Below are positions 32,072 through 40,632 of a stretch of DNA of 64,000 bases, piece after piece. The notes under the pieces were generated by a model. It was not told where the DNA came from and did not search any database. It saw only the letters and a list, made by a program, of their open reading frames with translations. Position numbers and translations under genes: made by a program. This DNA comes from Patescibacteria group bacterium UBA2211 (GTDB lineage Bacteria; Patescibacteriota; Minisyncoccia; Minisyncoccales; Minisyncoccaceae), in contig DCUP01000006.1 of the NCBI GenBank assembly GCA_002327845.1, positions 81,981 to 145,980 of the forward strand, in the 5' to 3' direction. Positions within the stretch are counted from its first letter, which is position 1, and every line of letters begins with the position of its first letter.

Positions 32072-32554
32072 TTATCTAGTAAAAACTATTGCCAAATTAA
32101 GCATTGATGCGAATCCAACCCAATATAAATATGGAATAAGAAGATATGATGAAATTTTTGAAATCTTACCAAAAGACAATATCATCATAATTATCATAAT
32201 TAATAAAATTACAATATCAATAAAAGCTAATAAGTACTGCCCCAAACCAAAGAATATAATTGGCCACAACAAATTAAGAATTAATTGAACAAAGAATAGT
32301 ATTAATAATTTTTTAACTTTTTGTTTTTCTCTTAATTTCCATATTAAGTAAACTGATATTCCCATTAAGGTGTATAAGATTGACCAAACTGGGGCAAATA
32401 TCCAGGTTGGAGGAAAGAAAGATGGCTTATCACTTATACTCAAATAAGTTTCAGGTATAGAAACTCCGGTTAATTGAGATCCAAGATATCCAGTCAATAA
32501 AGATATAGCTATAAAAGAAAATAGAAAAATGATTTGTTTTATTTTTTTCTTCAT
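32072..32554 (-). CDS. tspO: TspO/MBR family membrane protein
   Basis: This five-helix membrane protein (160 residues) belongs to the TspO/peripheral benzodiazepine receptor family, which binds porphyrins and tryptophan-like ligands. The family stretch KPSFFPPTWIFAPVWSILYTLMGIS near residue 43 and the NLLWPIIFFGLGQYL region match well. It is first in the long operon, directly before the hydrogenase genes. A link to redox or tetrapyrrole metabolism is plausible, although no haem genes are seen. Confidence 0.88.
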   Translation of the reverse strand: MKKKIKQIIFLFSFIAISLLTGYLGSQLTGVSIPETYLSISDKPSFFPPTWIFAPVWSILYTLMGISVYLIWKLREKQKVKKLLILFFVQLILNLLWPIIFFGLGQYLLAFIDIVILLIMIIMMILSFGKISKISSYLLIPYLYWVGFASMLNLAIVFTR

Positions 32555-32579
32555 ATTTTATAGTTAACTTAATAAATTG

Positions 32580-32608
32580 ATTATATTTCCTTTCTCTCTT
32601 TTACACAA
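32580..32608 (-). promoter_or_regulatory. Promoter of the tspO-hydrogenase operon
   Basis: A perfect TATAAT (32580-32585) lies 17 bases after a partial TTGTGT box (32603-32608) on the minus strand. The start near 32573 leaves a leader of about 20 bases. Confidence 0.45.
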
Positions 32609-32631
32609 TGTTGACATAATAATAAAGTATT

Positions 32632-34044
32632 TTAATTACTTAGCCCGTAATTTGATACTACATCACTTCTTAAAACGTCTTTTAATGATTTAAATGAAAA
32701 GATAACATCCTGTCTCCCAGCAGCATAAGCAGCAACAACATAAGGATCGAAATAGAAAACAATCGTATCTCTATTAAATGTAAATGTTTTAAAATTATCT
32801 TCTTTTGCTCCTGCTCCATCTTTTATCCATTCTTCATCACTAAATTCATTTTCAGTGTTTAGCTTTAATAAATACTGTATTGTTTTATCAGAAATTATCT
32901 TTATGTAATTCTTATTAGAATCAAAAATATCAGAAAGATTGATTATTTTATTATTCTTTAAATCGTAATTAAAGCTCTGAGAATAGCTTATTGCATGAGC
33001 ACCACCAGTATATTCAGAAATCTCAAATCTAATACTTACAAAATCTTTATTAATTTCATATGGTTCATAAAATATTTTCAATGAATTTTCTCCACTCCAA
33101 GCATTGGTCCCAGTTACCTTTTCTTTAAATGAGGAAATAATATTTTCAACAAAAGTACTTATCTCTTCATTAATTTTTCCATCTTCAATTGCTCCAACAA
33201 AAGGATACCTTATTTCAACGGTATAATTTTTTCCAGATTCATTTCGTTTTTCTAAAAATATATAAGGTCTGGTAATTTTAAAAGTATTTTTAATATCTTC
33301 TACTCTGGCAACCATACTTAAATAATCTTCTCCCCATTGTTTATCGCTCCTTGCTGGATCGGTTGAAAAAATAAAAGCAAAAACATCTACAGCATTTCTT
33401 CCTAAAAACTCTCCTTCTTTTTTATCTTGTTTCTCCCAAAAAGAATAAGGTACTACTGATATTTTGAAAAGATTTGGTTCTCCATAGTTAAAAGAAAGAT
33501 ACCTAATTCCATTTTCACCATCTTCTTTTTTTACTTGATACTTACCTTCCCAGGCTCTGGGTATTGTTAATGAAAAACCAAATTCCTCATTTTCGTAAAC
33601 AATTGCATTAACTGTTCCCTTTTCGCATTTTCCATTATATAAATCCCAAACATTACAAATATTTCCATTGAAAAAAGAACAATTACCATTCTCTGTATCG
33701 TTATTCATTCCGGTACTGTTATATTTTCCTCCTAAAATAGCACAATATACTGCTGCTTTTGTAATGTATCCTGTTACTCTCAATCCTCCAATAGGACAAT
33801 CTCCGCTCAATAAAGAATTTACTTCGCATTGTTTATTATCTTCAAAAAAACAAACATTATACTCTTTTCCATCGCCCCTTTGTTCTGTTTTAATAGTGCC
33901 ACCGTTATCCATACAATTCTTAGAGGCTGCATCTAAATTACTTAATCCAGGAAGATTAGAAGTCTCAAACTTACCTCCCTTATAGAAAAAGAAAACTGTA
34001 AGAAGAAATACTATTAAGCCGATGATCAAAGTCTTTTTATTCAT
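32632..34044 (-). CDS. Membrane-anchored protein with two DUF333 units and a DUF3298 domain
   Basis: The 470-residue protein has an N-terminal anchor (~5-23), two adjacent DUF333-type cysteine units (~40-90 and ~97-142, each with Asn/Gly-rich CxxxGG, FF...C patterns), a linker with an FGFSLTIPRAWEGKY stretch resembling a lipoprotein-type beta domain, and a C-terminal DUF4163/DUF3298 pair whose TGGAHAISYSQSFNYDL...IINLSDIF is diagnostic. DUF3298 also occurs in anti-sigma factors such as RsiV and in peptidoglycan deacetylase PdaC. An external role at the cell wall is likely; the precise function is unknown. It lies five bases after capA and is probably cotranscribed. Confidence 0.75.
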   Translation of the reverse strand: MNKKTLIIGLIVFLLTVFFFYKGGKFETSNLPGLSNLDAASKNCMDNGGTIKTEQRGDGKEYNVCFFEDNKQCEVNSLLSGDCPIGGLRVTGYITKAAVYCAILGGKYNSTGMNNDTENGNCSFFNGNICNVWDLYNGKCEKGTVNAIVYENEEFGFSLTIPRAWEGKYQVKKEDGENGIRYLSFNYGEPNLFKISVVPYSFWEKQDKKEGEFLGRNAVDVFAFIFSTDPARSDKQWGEDYLSMVARVEDIKNTFKITRPYIFLEKRNESGKNYTVEIRYPFVGAIEDGKINEEISTFVENIISSFKEKVTGTNAWSGENSLKIFYEPYEINKDFVSIRFEISEYTGGAHAISYSQSFNYDLKNNKIINLSDIFDSNKNYIKIISDKTIQYLLKLNTENEFSDEEWIKDGAGAKEDNFKTFTFNRDTIVFYFDPYVVAAYAAGRQDVIFSFKSLKDVLRSDVVSNYGLSN

Positions 34045-34049
34045 ATTGT

Positions 34050-35075
34050 TTAATTTTTAATTTCTATTTTAGCATTTTTAATACTTTCTCTTAATACTTC
34101 ACTAGAGTTTTCGGATAAAGAATTTAAAAAATCTTTCTCTTCTTGATCTTCCATTAATTTAGGTTGAGACAATTTATTTACAATCGAATAAAGAGTGTAA
34201 ACTTTTTTATCTTTGTATATCTCTATTCCTACACCCAATCCTTCTTGTGTTTCTTTAGAAAAATATTGATCAAAGATAAAATTACCTAAAGAATAAAATA
34301 TTAATTTATTCTTATACTGTTCTATATTTTGAACAACGTGAGGATGACCACCAATAATCAAATCTACTCCCGCATCAATCATTGCATGAGCTAAGGTCTC
34401 CTGTTCTTTGGAACTAATATTTTTGTATTCTGTTCCCCAATGAATTAAAACAATTAAAAATGTTTCTGGGTTATAAAATTTAATATCTTCAATTTGGTTT
34501 ACTATTTCTTTATTGGAACAATTATTAGAAAAAGTAACATTAATTCCATAATATGTAATTCCATCTTTCTGATGAATAAAATCAGAGTCACATTCTATCG
34601 GTTCGCCTATAAAAGCAATATCATTTTCCTTTAATATATTTTTTGTCTCATCAAAACCCTCCCAATCCATGTTGAGAGTGTGATTATTAGCTAAAGAAAC
34701 TAAAGAAAAATTTCCTGCTTTTAAAGATTCGACGGCTTTTTTGTCAAAGGAAAAAGTCAAAGAAGTATCAGAAAAATCTTTAGGATTTTCATTAATTGGA
34801 CCCTCTAGGTTACCAATAACAAAATCAAAACTATTCAAAAAATCTTTAATAAGCTCTATAGGATAACTAAATGATGATTTTTGCATTAACCTTTCAACCC
34901 CCCTATCAAACATCATGTCTCCTACAAATAAAAGACTTTCTGGCTCGTATTCTGTCTGTTTTGGAGTTTCATCTACCGAAAATATGCTAGCTGGAGCAGC
35001 TTCCGGCTTAAAAACCTGACTTCCGCAAAACAAAAAAATAGCTACGAAAATAATTAATAGTATTTTCCCTTTCAT
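34050..35075 (-). CDS. CapA/PGA-type metallophosphatase, secreted or anchored
   Basis: The 341-residue protein belongs to the CapA (PgsA) poly-gamma-glutamate family, calcineurin-like metallophosphatases at the cell surface. After an N-terminal hydrophobic segment (~4-20) the family motifs appear in order: LFVGDMMFDRGVE, VIGNLEGPIN, SLANNHTLNMDWEG, LIHWGTEY, IIGGHPHVVQ and YSLGNFIFDQ. CapA-like proteins take part in export or anchoring of capsular polymers in some bacteria, but the substrate here is not known. A TATAAT box begins seven bases before the ATG, so the mRNA appears leaderless. Confidence 0.88.
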   Translation of the reverse strand: MKGKILLIIFVAIFLFCGSQVFKPEAAPASIFSVDETPKQTEYEPESLLFVGDMMFDRGVERLMQKSSFSYPIELIKDFLNSFDFVIGNLEGPINENPKDFSDTSLTFSFDKKAVESLKAGNFSLVSLANNHTLNMDWEGFDETKNILKENDIAFIGEPIECDSDFIHQKDGITYYGINVTFSNNCSNKEIVNQIEDIKFYNPETFLIVLIHWGTEYKNISSKEQETLAHAMIDAGVDLIIGGHPHVVQNIEQYKNKLIFYSLGNFIFDQYFSKETQEGLGVGIEIYKDKKVYTLYSIVNKLSQPKLMEDQEEKDFLNSLSENSSEVLRESIKNAKIEIKN

Positions 35076-35081
35076 GACTCA

Positions 35082-35090
35082 ATTATATCA
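35082..35090 (-). promoter_or_regulatory. Leaderless promoter of the CapA gene
   Basis: TGATATAAT on the minus strand is an extended -10 box. The expected start, seven bases on, coincides with the A of the ATG at 35075. No clear -35 is seen. Confidence 0.6.
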
Positions 35091-35099
35091 CAAAAAACC

Positions 35100-35128
35100 T
35101 TGAGAGGAAATGATATAAATGGTATATT
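35100..35128 (+). promoter_or_regulatory. Promoter of the DUF2090 gene
   Basis: TTGAGA (35100-35105), a 17-base spacer and TATATT (35123-35128) preceded by TGG give an extended -10. The start would lie near 35135, about four bases before the ATG. Confidence 0.6.
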
Positions 35129-35138
35129 AAATAAAAAT

Positions 35139-35990
35139 ATGAAACAAGAATTACTAATATTACCATTTGATCATCGCTCTTCTTTTTTAAAAGATATCCT
35201 TGGCATAACAACAAAGCCAAATAAAGAACAAATCGATGAAGTCAAGGAACTTAAAAAAATGATTTTTGATGGTTTTCTCTTGGCTGCCGACAAAGAAAAG
35301 TCATTTGGTATTCTTGTTGATGAAGAATATGGCGAAGATATTTTAAGAGAAGCTAAAAAAAGAAAAATTATTACTTGTCTACCAGTCGAAAAAAGTGGAG
35401 AAAAATTATTAAAACTGAACTATTCAAAAAAATTCGAAGAACATATTGATAAATTCAATCCTGACTTCGTGAAGATATTAATCAGATACAACCCTTTAAA
35501 TAAAAAAGATAACCAAAAACAATTAAAAGTTCTTTCTCAAATTGACGCTTTTTGTCAAAAAAGAAAATACAAAGTTATTTTAGAACTTCTAGTTCCTCCA
35601 ACAAAAGAAGAATTGAATATTAAAAACTACGAAAAAGACATTAGAGCAATAAGAACAATAGGAGCTATTAATGAAATAAAAGAAAAAATCGAAGTCAGTA
35701 TTTGGAAGCTAGAAGGATTTGAAAAAGATCAATGGAAAGAAGTAATTAAGGAAACAAACAAAAATAGTAAAATAATATTTTTAGGACGAGGAGAAGATAA
35801 AAAGAAAGTAACAAAATGGATGAAAGCTGCATCTGGCCATAAAGAGATTATTGGGTTTGCTATTGGTAGGACCATATTCCTTGAAACTCTTAAAAAGTAT
35901 TTCTCGAAAAAAATATCAAGAGAAGTGGCAGTAAAGTCAATAAGTAAAAACTTTAAAGAATTTATTGATTTATGGAGAAAGGGAGAATAA
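35139..35990 (+). CDS. DUF2090 / IolC C-terminal-type aldolase-like protein
   Basis: This 283-residue protein matches the DUF2090 family, the TIM-barrel domain found at the C terminus of some IolC proteins and related to 2-deoxy-5-keto-gluconate-phosphate aldolases. Signs are the opening LLILPFDHRSSF, FGILVDEEYGEDIL, FVKILIRYNPLN, KVILELLVPPTKEEL and the late FAIGRTIFLETL. I choose the ATG at 35139; an upstream in-frame TTG at 35100 is part of the promoter. The free-standing form may be a sugar-phosphate aldolase, but the substrate is unknown. The gene overlaps the CrtC/AttH-like gene by 19 bases and is one of few plus-strand genes. Confidence 0.75.
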   Translation: MKQELLILPFDHRSSFLKDILGITTKPNKEQIDEVKELKKMIFDGFLLAADKEKSFGILVDEEYGEDILREAKKRKIITCLPVEKSGEKLLKLNYSKKFEEHIDKFNPDFVKILIRYNPLNKKDNQKQLKVLSQIDAFCQKRKYKVILELLVPPTKEELNIKNYEKDIRAIRTIGAINEIKEKIEVSIWKLEGFEKDQWKEVIKETNKNSKIIFLGRGEDKKKVTKWMKAASGHKEIIGFAIGRTIFLETLKKYFSKKISREVAVKSISKNFKEFIDLWRKGE

Positions 35991-37069
35991 AAACATATAA
36001 AGAAAAATTTGTTCCGGTTGAATTCCCTAAAGACGAACAAAAACATGACCATATAATTGAATGGTGGTATTTCAATGGAAATCTTAAATCAAAGGATGGA
36101 CAAAACTTTTCATACATGAACTGCCTTTTTGCTGCCAATCCCAAAAAGGTTAATATTCCTTTTTTAAAAAATAGCTTAATGAAGCAATTGTTTTTCTCTC
36201 ATTATCTATTGAGTGATAATAAAAACAATTTCAAAAACATAACTAATCCTATATCTATTATTGATAAAAATAGCTTTACTAAGCCCCTTTTATGGGTTAA
36301 TTATGATAATTCCTGTTTAATCGAAGAAATATCTCCCTTCAAGTATCACATAGTTAATGATTTTATCGACCTTGTTCTAGAATCACAAAAAAAACCTCTT
36401 TTATTAAATAAAAGTGGCTTTTTAGATTTAAAAGTCAAAACAACTTATTATTATTCTTTAACAAATCTTAAAACGTCTGGAATTATAAAACAAAAAGGTA
36501 GATGGATTCCCGTTAGTGGACTATCATGGATGGACCATCAGTGGGCTCAAACTCCTCTAACCAATGACGATAAGTGGAGATGGTTCTCTATACAATTAAA
36601 TAATGGTTGCGATATTATCTGCTTTGCTTATGGAGATAAAATAAAAACCAACCATGCTAGCATGATTGATAAAAATAATATTATTAAAACAACAGATAAT
36701 GTTGAAATAATTCCTGGAAAAATAAATTATAAAAACAAAATGACTGGGAGCGAATACTGTTTAGAATATGAAATTAAAATACCAAATTTTGGTTTAGAAA
36801 TAAAAACAACCCCCTTTAAGAAAGATCAAGAAATGGTATTTGAAACAATTAAATACTGGGAAGGTGGAATAGGAATAGAAGGAAAAATGTATGGAAAAAA
36901 AGTCCAAGGAAAAGGATTTTGTGAATTAGTAACCTCTAAAAGAACAAATCTTATTGAGTATGCGGTTAAAAAAGCCAAAGAAAATCCTATTGAAAACATC
37001 AAAAATATTTCTAATATTTCTATTAAGTCAATTTATCTCTTAAATGAAAAAAGGGGTAAAAAAGGCTAA
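35972..37069 (+). CDS. AttH/CrtC-like lipocalin-fold protein
   Basis: The 365-residue protein resembles the AttH/CrtC family, two linked lipocalin-like barrels that include carotenoid hydratases and secreted hydrolases. Family features are DHIIEWWYFNGNL near residue 26, MNCLFAANP, SGLSWMDHQWAQTPL near residue 187, KWRWFSIQLNNG and a C-terminal WEGGIGIEG strand. No signal peptide is visible, so it appears cytoplasmic here. The start lies inside the end of the DUF2090 gene, indicating coupling. Its stop overlaps the stop of the converging MATE gene. Carotenoid hydration is not supported because no carotenoid genes are seen; the substrate is unknown. Confidence 0.72.
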   Translation: MEKGRIKTYKEKFVPVEFPKDEQKHDHIIEWWYFNGNLKSKDGQNFSYMNCLFAANPKKVNIPFLKNSLMKQLFFSHYLLSDNKNNFKNITNPISIIDKNSFTKPLLWVNYDNSCLIEEISPFKYHIVNDFIDLVLESQKKPLLLNKSGFLDLKVKTTYYYSLTNLKTSGIIKQKGRWIPVSGLSWMDHQWAQTPLTNDDKWRWFSIQLNNGCDIICFAYGDKIKTNHASMIDKNNIIKTTDNVEIIPGKINYKNKMTGSEYCLEYEIKIPNFGLEIKTTPFKKDQEMVFETIKYWEGGIGIEGKMYGKKVQGKGFCELVTSKRTNLIEYAVKKAKENPIENIKNISNISIKSIYLLNEKRGKKG

Positions 37070-38424
37070 AAATGAGCCAAACCTCTTTCTTTCCATTTAC
37101 CATTAACAAAAACAAAGTAACCAATAGCAACTGCTATCGTATTTGCTATTGGAAAAGACAAACAAATTCCCACAAACCCTAAAATACCAGACAAAACAAA
37201 GGCTATCGGTATTCTTAAAACCCAGAGAGAAATAATAGCTAAAAACATGGAGGTTTTTGTATCTCCTGCCCCATTAAATGTTCCATTAAATATTTGTTGC
37301 AAGCTTAAAAATCCAAAGAATAACGACATGATTCTAAGATAAATAACGCTTTCGGCTATAACGGCTGGGTCATTAGGAACAAAAAGGATTGAAATCTCCC
37401 TAGCAAAACAAAACGATAATACCCCTAAAAAGGTCATAACCCAAAACGACATTTTAGCCACTGACTTAGTAATAAATTCTGCTCTTTCAAAATTACCATA
37501 GCCAACGCTTCTTCCTATCATGACCGAGGTAGCCATCATAAATGACATTGAAACAACCATAATTAATCCTAATATTTCTCCTCCAATACCATAAGCGGCA
37601 ATACTGGTTGTTCCTAGTTTAGCAACCATAAAAGTAATAAATACAAATCCCATTGATCGAGAAAATTGTTCCATGGAACTAGGAATTCCAACTCTTAAAA
37701 TCTTCTTCATCTTTTTTAAATTAATCTTAAAGTTTTCCCTTTTCAGGATAATACCACTTTTTCCTTTTAAGATAATATACCCAGCTATCATCGTATTAAT
37801 TACTTCACAAAAAATAGTTGATACTGCTGCCCCTTCAGTTCCCATTTGAGGGATAAAACCAAAACCAAAGATAAAAATAGGATCTATTAAAAAATTAATA
37901 AAAACTGTAATTAATATGATATAGACTGGAGTTTTTACATCTCCTATTGCTCTCATTAATGATTGATAAAGAGCGAAAGCAAAAATAAAAATAGTACTAA
38001 CAAAGAAAAGCTGTAAATAAGAAATAATACCAAAAGGAATGAGTTGCTCGGCTCCAATCATTTTGACTAAAAATGGAGAAATAAAATATCCTAAAATTGA
38101 TAACAACAAAGAAACGGCAATCATTAATAAAATCAACTGAGCTGAAATTAAATTTATCTTATCTTGATCTTCTTTTCCCTTATGGTGAGAAATTAAAATA
38201 GTTCCCGATATAAACAATCCTGCCCCCAAAGAAATAATAAGAAAAACTATCGAGGAACAGATGGAAACAGCTGCCAAACTCTCAGAATTCAATCTTCCCA
38301 ACCAAAAAGCATCAGTAATAGAATATGCTGATTGTAAAAAGTTGGCGATAGCAATAGGGATAGACAGCTTAAAAAACTGTCTCCATATTGATTCCTCATT
38401 AATTTTTCTTTTTTTCTCTTCCAT
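37066..38424 (-). CDS. MATE-family multidrug/lipid exporter
   Basis: This 452-residue protein has twelve predicted helices and the double-repeat layout of MATE transporters, which exchange cations for drugs or other organic compounds. Typical stretches are FKLSIPIAIANFLQSAYSITDAFWLGRL near residues 17-45 and, in the second half, VGIPSSMEQFSRSMGFVFITF with GTTSIAAYGIG. It belongs to the NorM/DinF side of the family; the substrate cannot be told. It ends in a four-base overlap with the converging CrtC-like gene and is separated from the SIMPL gene upstream by a terminator. Confidence 0.9.
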   Translation of the reverse strand: MEEKKRKINEESIWRQFFKLSIPIAIANFLQSAYSITDAFWLGRLNSESLAAVSICSSIVFLIISLGAGLFISGTILISHHKGKEDQDKINLISAQLILLMIAVSLLLSILGYFISPFLVKMIGAEQLIPFGIISYLQLFFVSTIFIFAFALYQSLMRAIGDVKTPVYIILITVFINFLIDPIFIFGFGFIPQMGTEGAAVSTIFCEVINTMIAGYIILKGKSGIILKRENFKINLKKMKKILRVGIPSSMEQFSRSMGFVFITFMVAKLGTTSIAAYGIGGEILGLIMVVSMSFMMATSVMIGRSVGYGNFERAEFITKSVAKMSFWVMTFLGVLSFCFAREISILFVPNDPAVIAESVIYLRIMSLFFGFLSLQQIFNGTFNGAGDTKTSMFLAIISLWVLRIPIAFVLSGILGFVGICLSFPIANTIAVAIGYFVFVNGKWKERGLAHF

Positions 38425-38433
38425 AATAATTTT

Positions 38434-38463
38434 AAAAAATCAAAAGGCTAGGTCGCCCTAGCC
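38434..38463 (-). terminator. Terminator after the second SIMPL gene
   Basis: GGCTAGGGCGACCTAGCC forms a hairpin on the minus strand followed by TTTTGATTTTTT. It lies between the SIMPL stop and the MATE start. Confidence 0.85.
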
Positions 38464-38484
38464 CCATACTTTAACTTTAAAGAT

Positions 38485-39216
38485 TTACTTTAATGAAAAC
38501 GAAGCTTTGACGGTAATCATGATTTGTTTTTCCACTGTAGAGGTATCGTAATTTCCATAATCAGAAATGTCAATTGAGTTTGGTTGCATCACTTGAACTA
38601 CGCCCATACTGGCTGATTTTAAGGTACCGACTTTCTTTCCAGTACTTTTTGCAATACTCTCAGCTCTTGCTTGAGCATCTTTCATTGCCTCAGGTAAAAG
38701 CGTTACTCTCATTTCTGGTAGCTTGGTATAATAATATTCAGGAGAATATGCGGAGAAGATAACGCCTTGATCAATTATGGTTTGAATATTTTTTGAAATA
38801 GTCTGTATTTTTGCAATATCTGAAGATTGAACAGTTACATTTTGAATTAGAGAATATTCAGTTGGAGTGCCAACACCTTTATCGTAGTTATATTGTTCCT
38901 GCATTGATACTGGAGAAATAGTCAGTTCGGCATCTGTAATGCCACTATCTTTTAAAAACTTTAGCACTATAGCTTCATCAGCTTTCATTTGGGAGTAACC
39001 GATCTTTAGATTAGAAGAATAAACAGTTCTTGAAAAACTACTATTCCATTTAACGCTATCTGCTGTGACAGATTGTTTAGCTGAACCAGTTACACTCAAT
39101 GAGTTATCTGCCGCTTTAATTTGATATAGAGAAAAAGAAATAATACTAACTCCAATAATTAGAAAAATTCCTAAAATTATCGAAGTTTTAATTAGGCTCT
39201 TTTCTAAAATTTCCAT
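38485..39216 (-). CDS. SIMPL (DUF541) domain membrane-anchored protein, second copy
   Basis: This 243-residue protein has one transmembrane helix (~13-34) and an external SIMPL domain beginning SLSVTGSAKQSVTADSVKWNSSFSR, with the helix EAMKDAQARAESIAKSTGKKVGTL and the C-terminal ITVKASFSLK strand. It is only distantly similar to the SIMPL protein at 2970-3773, so they are diverged paralogues rather than a recent duplication. It is a single-gene unit with a promoter at 39237-39264 and a strong terminator. Confidence 0.85.
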   Translation of the reverse strand: MEILEKSLIKTSIILGIFLIIGVSIISFSLYQIKAADNSLSVTGSAKQSVTADSVKWNSSFSRTVYSSNLKIGYSQMKADEAIVLKFLKDSGITDAELTISPVSMQEQYNYDKGVGTPTEYSLIQNVTVQSSDIAKIQTISKNIQTIIDQGVIFSAYSPEYYYTKLPEMRVTLLPEAMKDAQARAESIAKSTGKKVGTLKSASMGVVQVMQPNSIDISDYGNYDTSTVEKQIMITVKASFSLK

Positions 39217-39236
39217 AATTTTTTTTCTTTATTATT

Positions 39237-39264
39237 GTTATACTTTAATAATAACACCATTCAA
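39237..39264 (-). promoter_or_regulatory. Promoter of the second SIMPL gene
   Basis: TTGAAT (39259-39264), a 16-base spacer and TATAAC (39237-39242) on the minus strand. The start near 39230 gives a leader of about 14 bases. Confidence 0.45.
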
Positions 39265-39276
39265 TCTTTTGTAAAG

Positions 39277-40632
39277 TTATATCTCGTAAAACTCTTTATA
39301 TTTAGGAATTATTGAATCCCCCTTACTAATCCCATCTAATGCTTGAGCAAAAGACAAGCTAGATTCTTCTTCTCCGTGAATTATGAATATCTTCTTGGGA
39401 AATGGCTTATTAATCGCCTCTATCCAGTTGACTAAAAAAGTCCTATCTCCATGAGAAGAAAAAGCAAAAATACTTTTTGTTTCTGCCTTAACTTTTATCT
39501 TTGCTCTATCTATTTCAATAAATTTTTCTCCTTGTAAAAGATTTGATCCCAACGATCCTTTTGGTTGGAAGGAAATTATTAGTAAAGTATTTGCAGAATT
39601 GCCTAAGTATTTTTTTAAATAACCTTTAATTTTTCCACCTTCAAACATTCCACTTCCAGCAAGAATTATTTTTGGTGGCATTGTTTTATCAACTTTTCCG
39701 GCTTGAGCTTCATTTCTGATTACCTCTAATCCTTCAAAATCAAATAAATCATCTCCCTTAGAAATTAATTCTTTTGATTCTTTATCATAAAAATCGGCAT
39801 ACTGTTTATATATCCCCGTAGCTTTTATAGCTAAAGGACTATCTAGAAACACTGATATGTCTCCCACTTTTCCATTTTCTATAAAATCATTTAATGTATA
39901 AAGTAATTCTTGAGTTCTTTCTAGTGCAAAAACTGGAATCATTAATACCCCTCCCTTTTTAATTGTTTCTTGAATTGTTTGCCTCAATACTTCTATTCCC
40001 TGCTCTTTAGATTCATGTAATCTATCTCCATAAGTAGACTCTACAAAAACAGCATCGGCTCCAGATATAAACTCCGGATCATTAACAATTGGTGCTGGAG
40101 GGTTACCTAAATCTCCTGAAAAAACAAGTTTCTTTTCTTTTCCTTTATCATTTATCCAAACCTCAAAAATAGATGATCCTAAAATATGTCCAGAATCTCT
40201 CATCCTTATTCTTACATTTTCATTAATACTTTTTTCTTCTCCATATTTTAAACAAGTAAAAAAGTTTCCTAATGATAAAATATCGCTCTCTGTAAAAAGG
40301 GGGGCACAAAAAAGACGCCCCTCAATCTGAGCAACCTTAAGAGCATCTAAAAGTATTATTTCTGTTAAATCTCTAGTTGGAGCCGTAGAATATACTCTAC
40401 CGCAAAATCCTTCAGCAAAAAGCTTGGGTAATCTTCCACAATGATCAAGATGAGCATGCGTCAAAAGAACAAAGTCTATTTCTTTCGGATCAAAAGAAAA
40501 ATCTTCTAAATTTTTATTAGAACTATTTCCTTGAAACATTCCGCAATCAACTAAAAATTTAGTTTCACCAGATTCAATTAATATGCAAGAACCAGTTACT
40601 TCTCGACAGGCACCATTAAAAGATATTTTCAT
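39277..40632 (-). CDS. Metallo-beta-lactamase/beta-CASP RNase (YSH1/CPSF-like)
   Basis: This 451-residue protein belongs to the beta-CASP branch of metallo-beta-lactamases, nucleases that act on RNA (COG1236 type, related to CPSF73). The metal motifs are THAHLDHCGRLP near residue 59, DSGHILGSSIFEV and FSGDLGNPPAP; the beta-CASP motifs follow in KGGVLMIPVFALERTQELLY, PKIILAGSGMFEGG and AFSSHGDRTFLVNW with a final IHGEEES. All predicted zinc ligands are present. It may process or degrade RNA. The ATG overlaps the stop of the PspC gene (TAATG). Confidence 0.9.
   Translation of the reverse strand: MKISFNGACREVTGSCILIESGETKFLVDCGMFQGNSSNKNLEDFSFDPKEIDFVLLTHAHLDHCGRLPKLFAEGFCGRVYSTAPTRDLTEIILLDALKVAQIEGRLFCAPLFTESDILSLGNFFTCLKYGEEKSINENVRIRMRDSGHILGSSIFEVWINDKGKEKKLVFSGDLGNPPAPIVNDPEFISGADAVFVESTYGDRLHESKEQGIEVLRQTIQETIKKGGVLMIPVFALERTQELLYTLNDFIENGKVGDISVFLDSPLAIKATGIYKQYADFYDKESKELISKGDDLFDFEGLEVIRNEAQAGKVDKTMPPKIILAGSGMFEGGKIKGYLKKYLGNSANTLLIISFQPKGSLGSNLLQGEKFIEIDRAKIKVKAETKSIFAFSSHGDRTFLVNWIEAINKPFPKKIFIIHGEEESSLSFAQALDGISKGDSIIPKYKEFYEI

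Noticed and set aside
32619..32646. TTGACA-like promoter on the plus strand near 32630
   Set aside because: It points into the 3' end of a minus-strand gene and leads to no plus-strand gene.
38450..38456. AGGTCG core as another member of the leader element family
   Set aside because: It lies on the opposite strand within a terminator stem and is not followed by TAAT or by a start codon.
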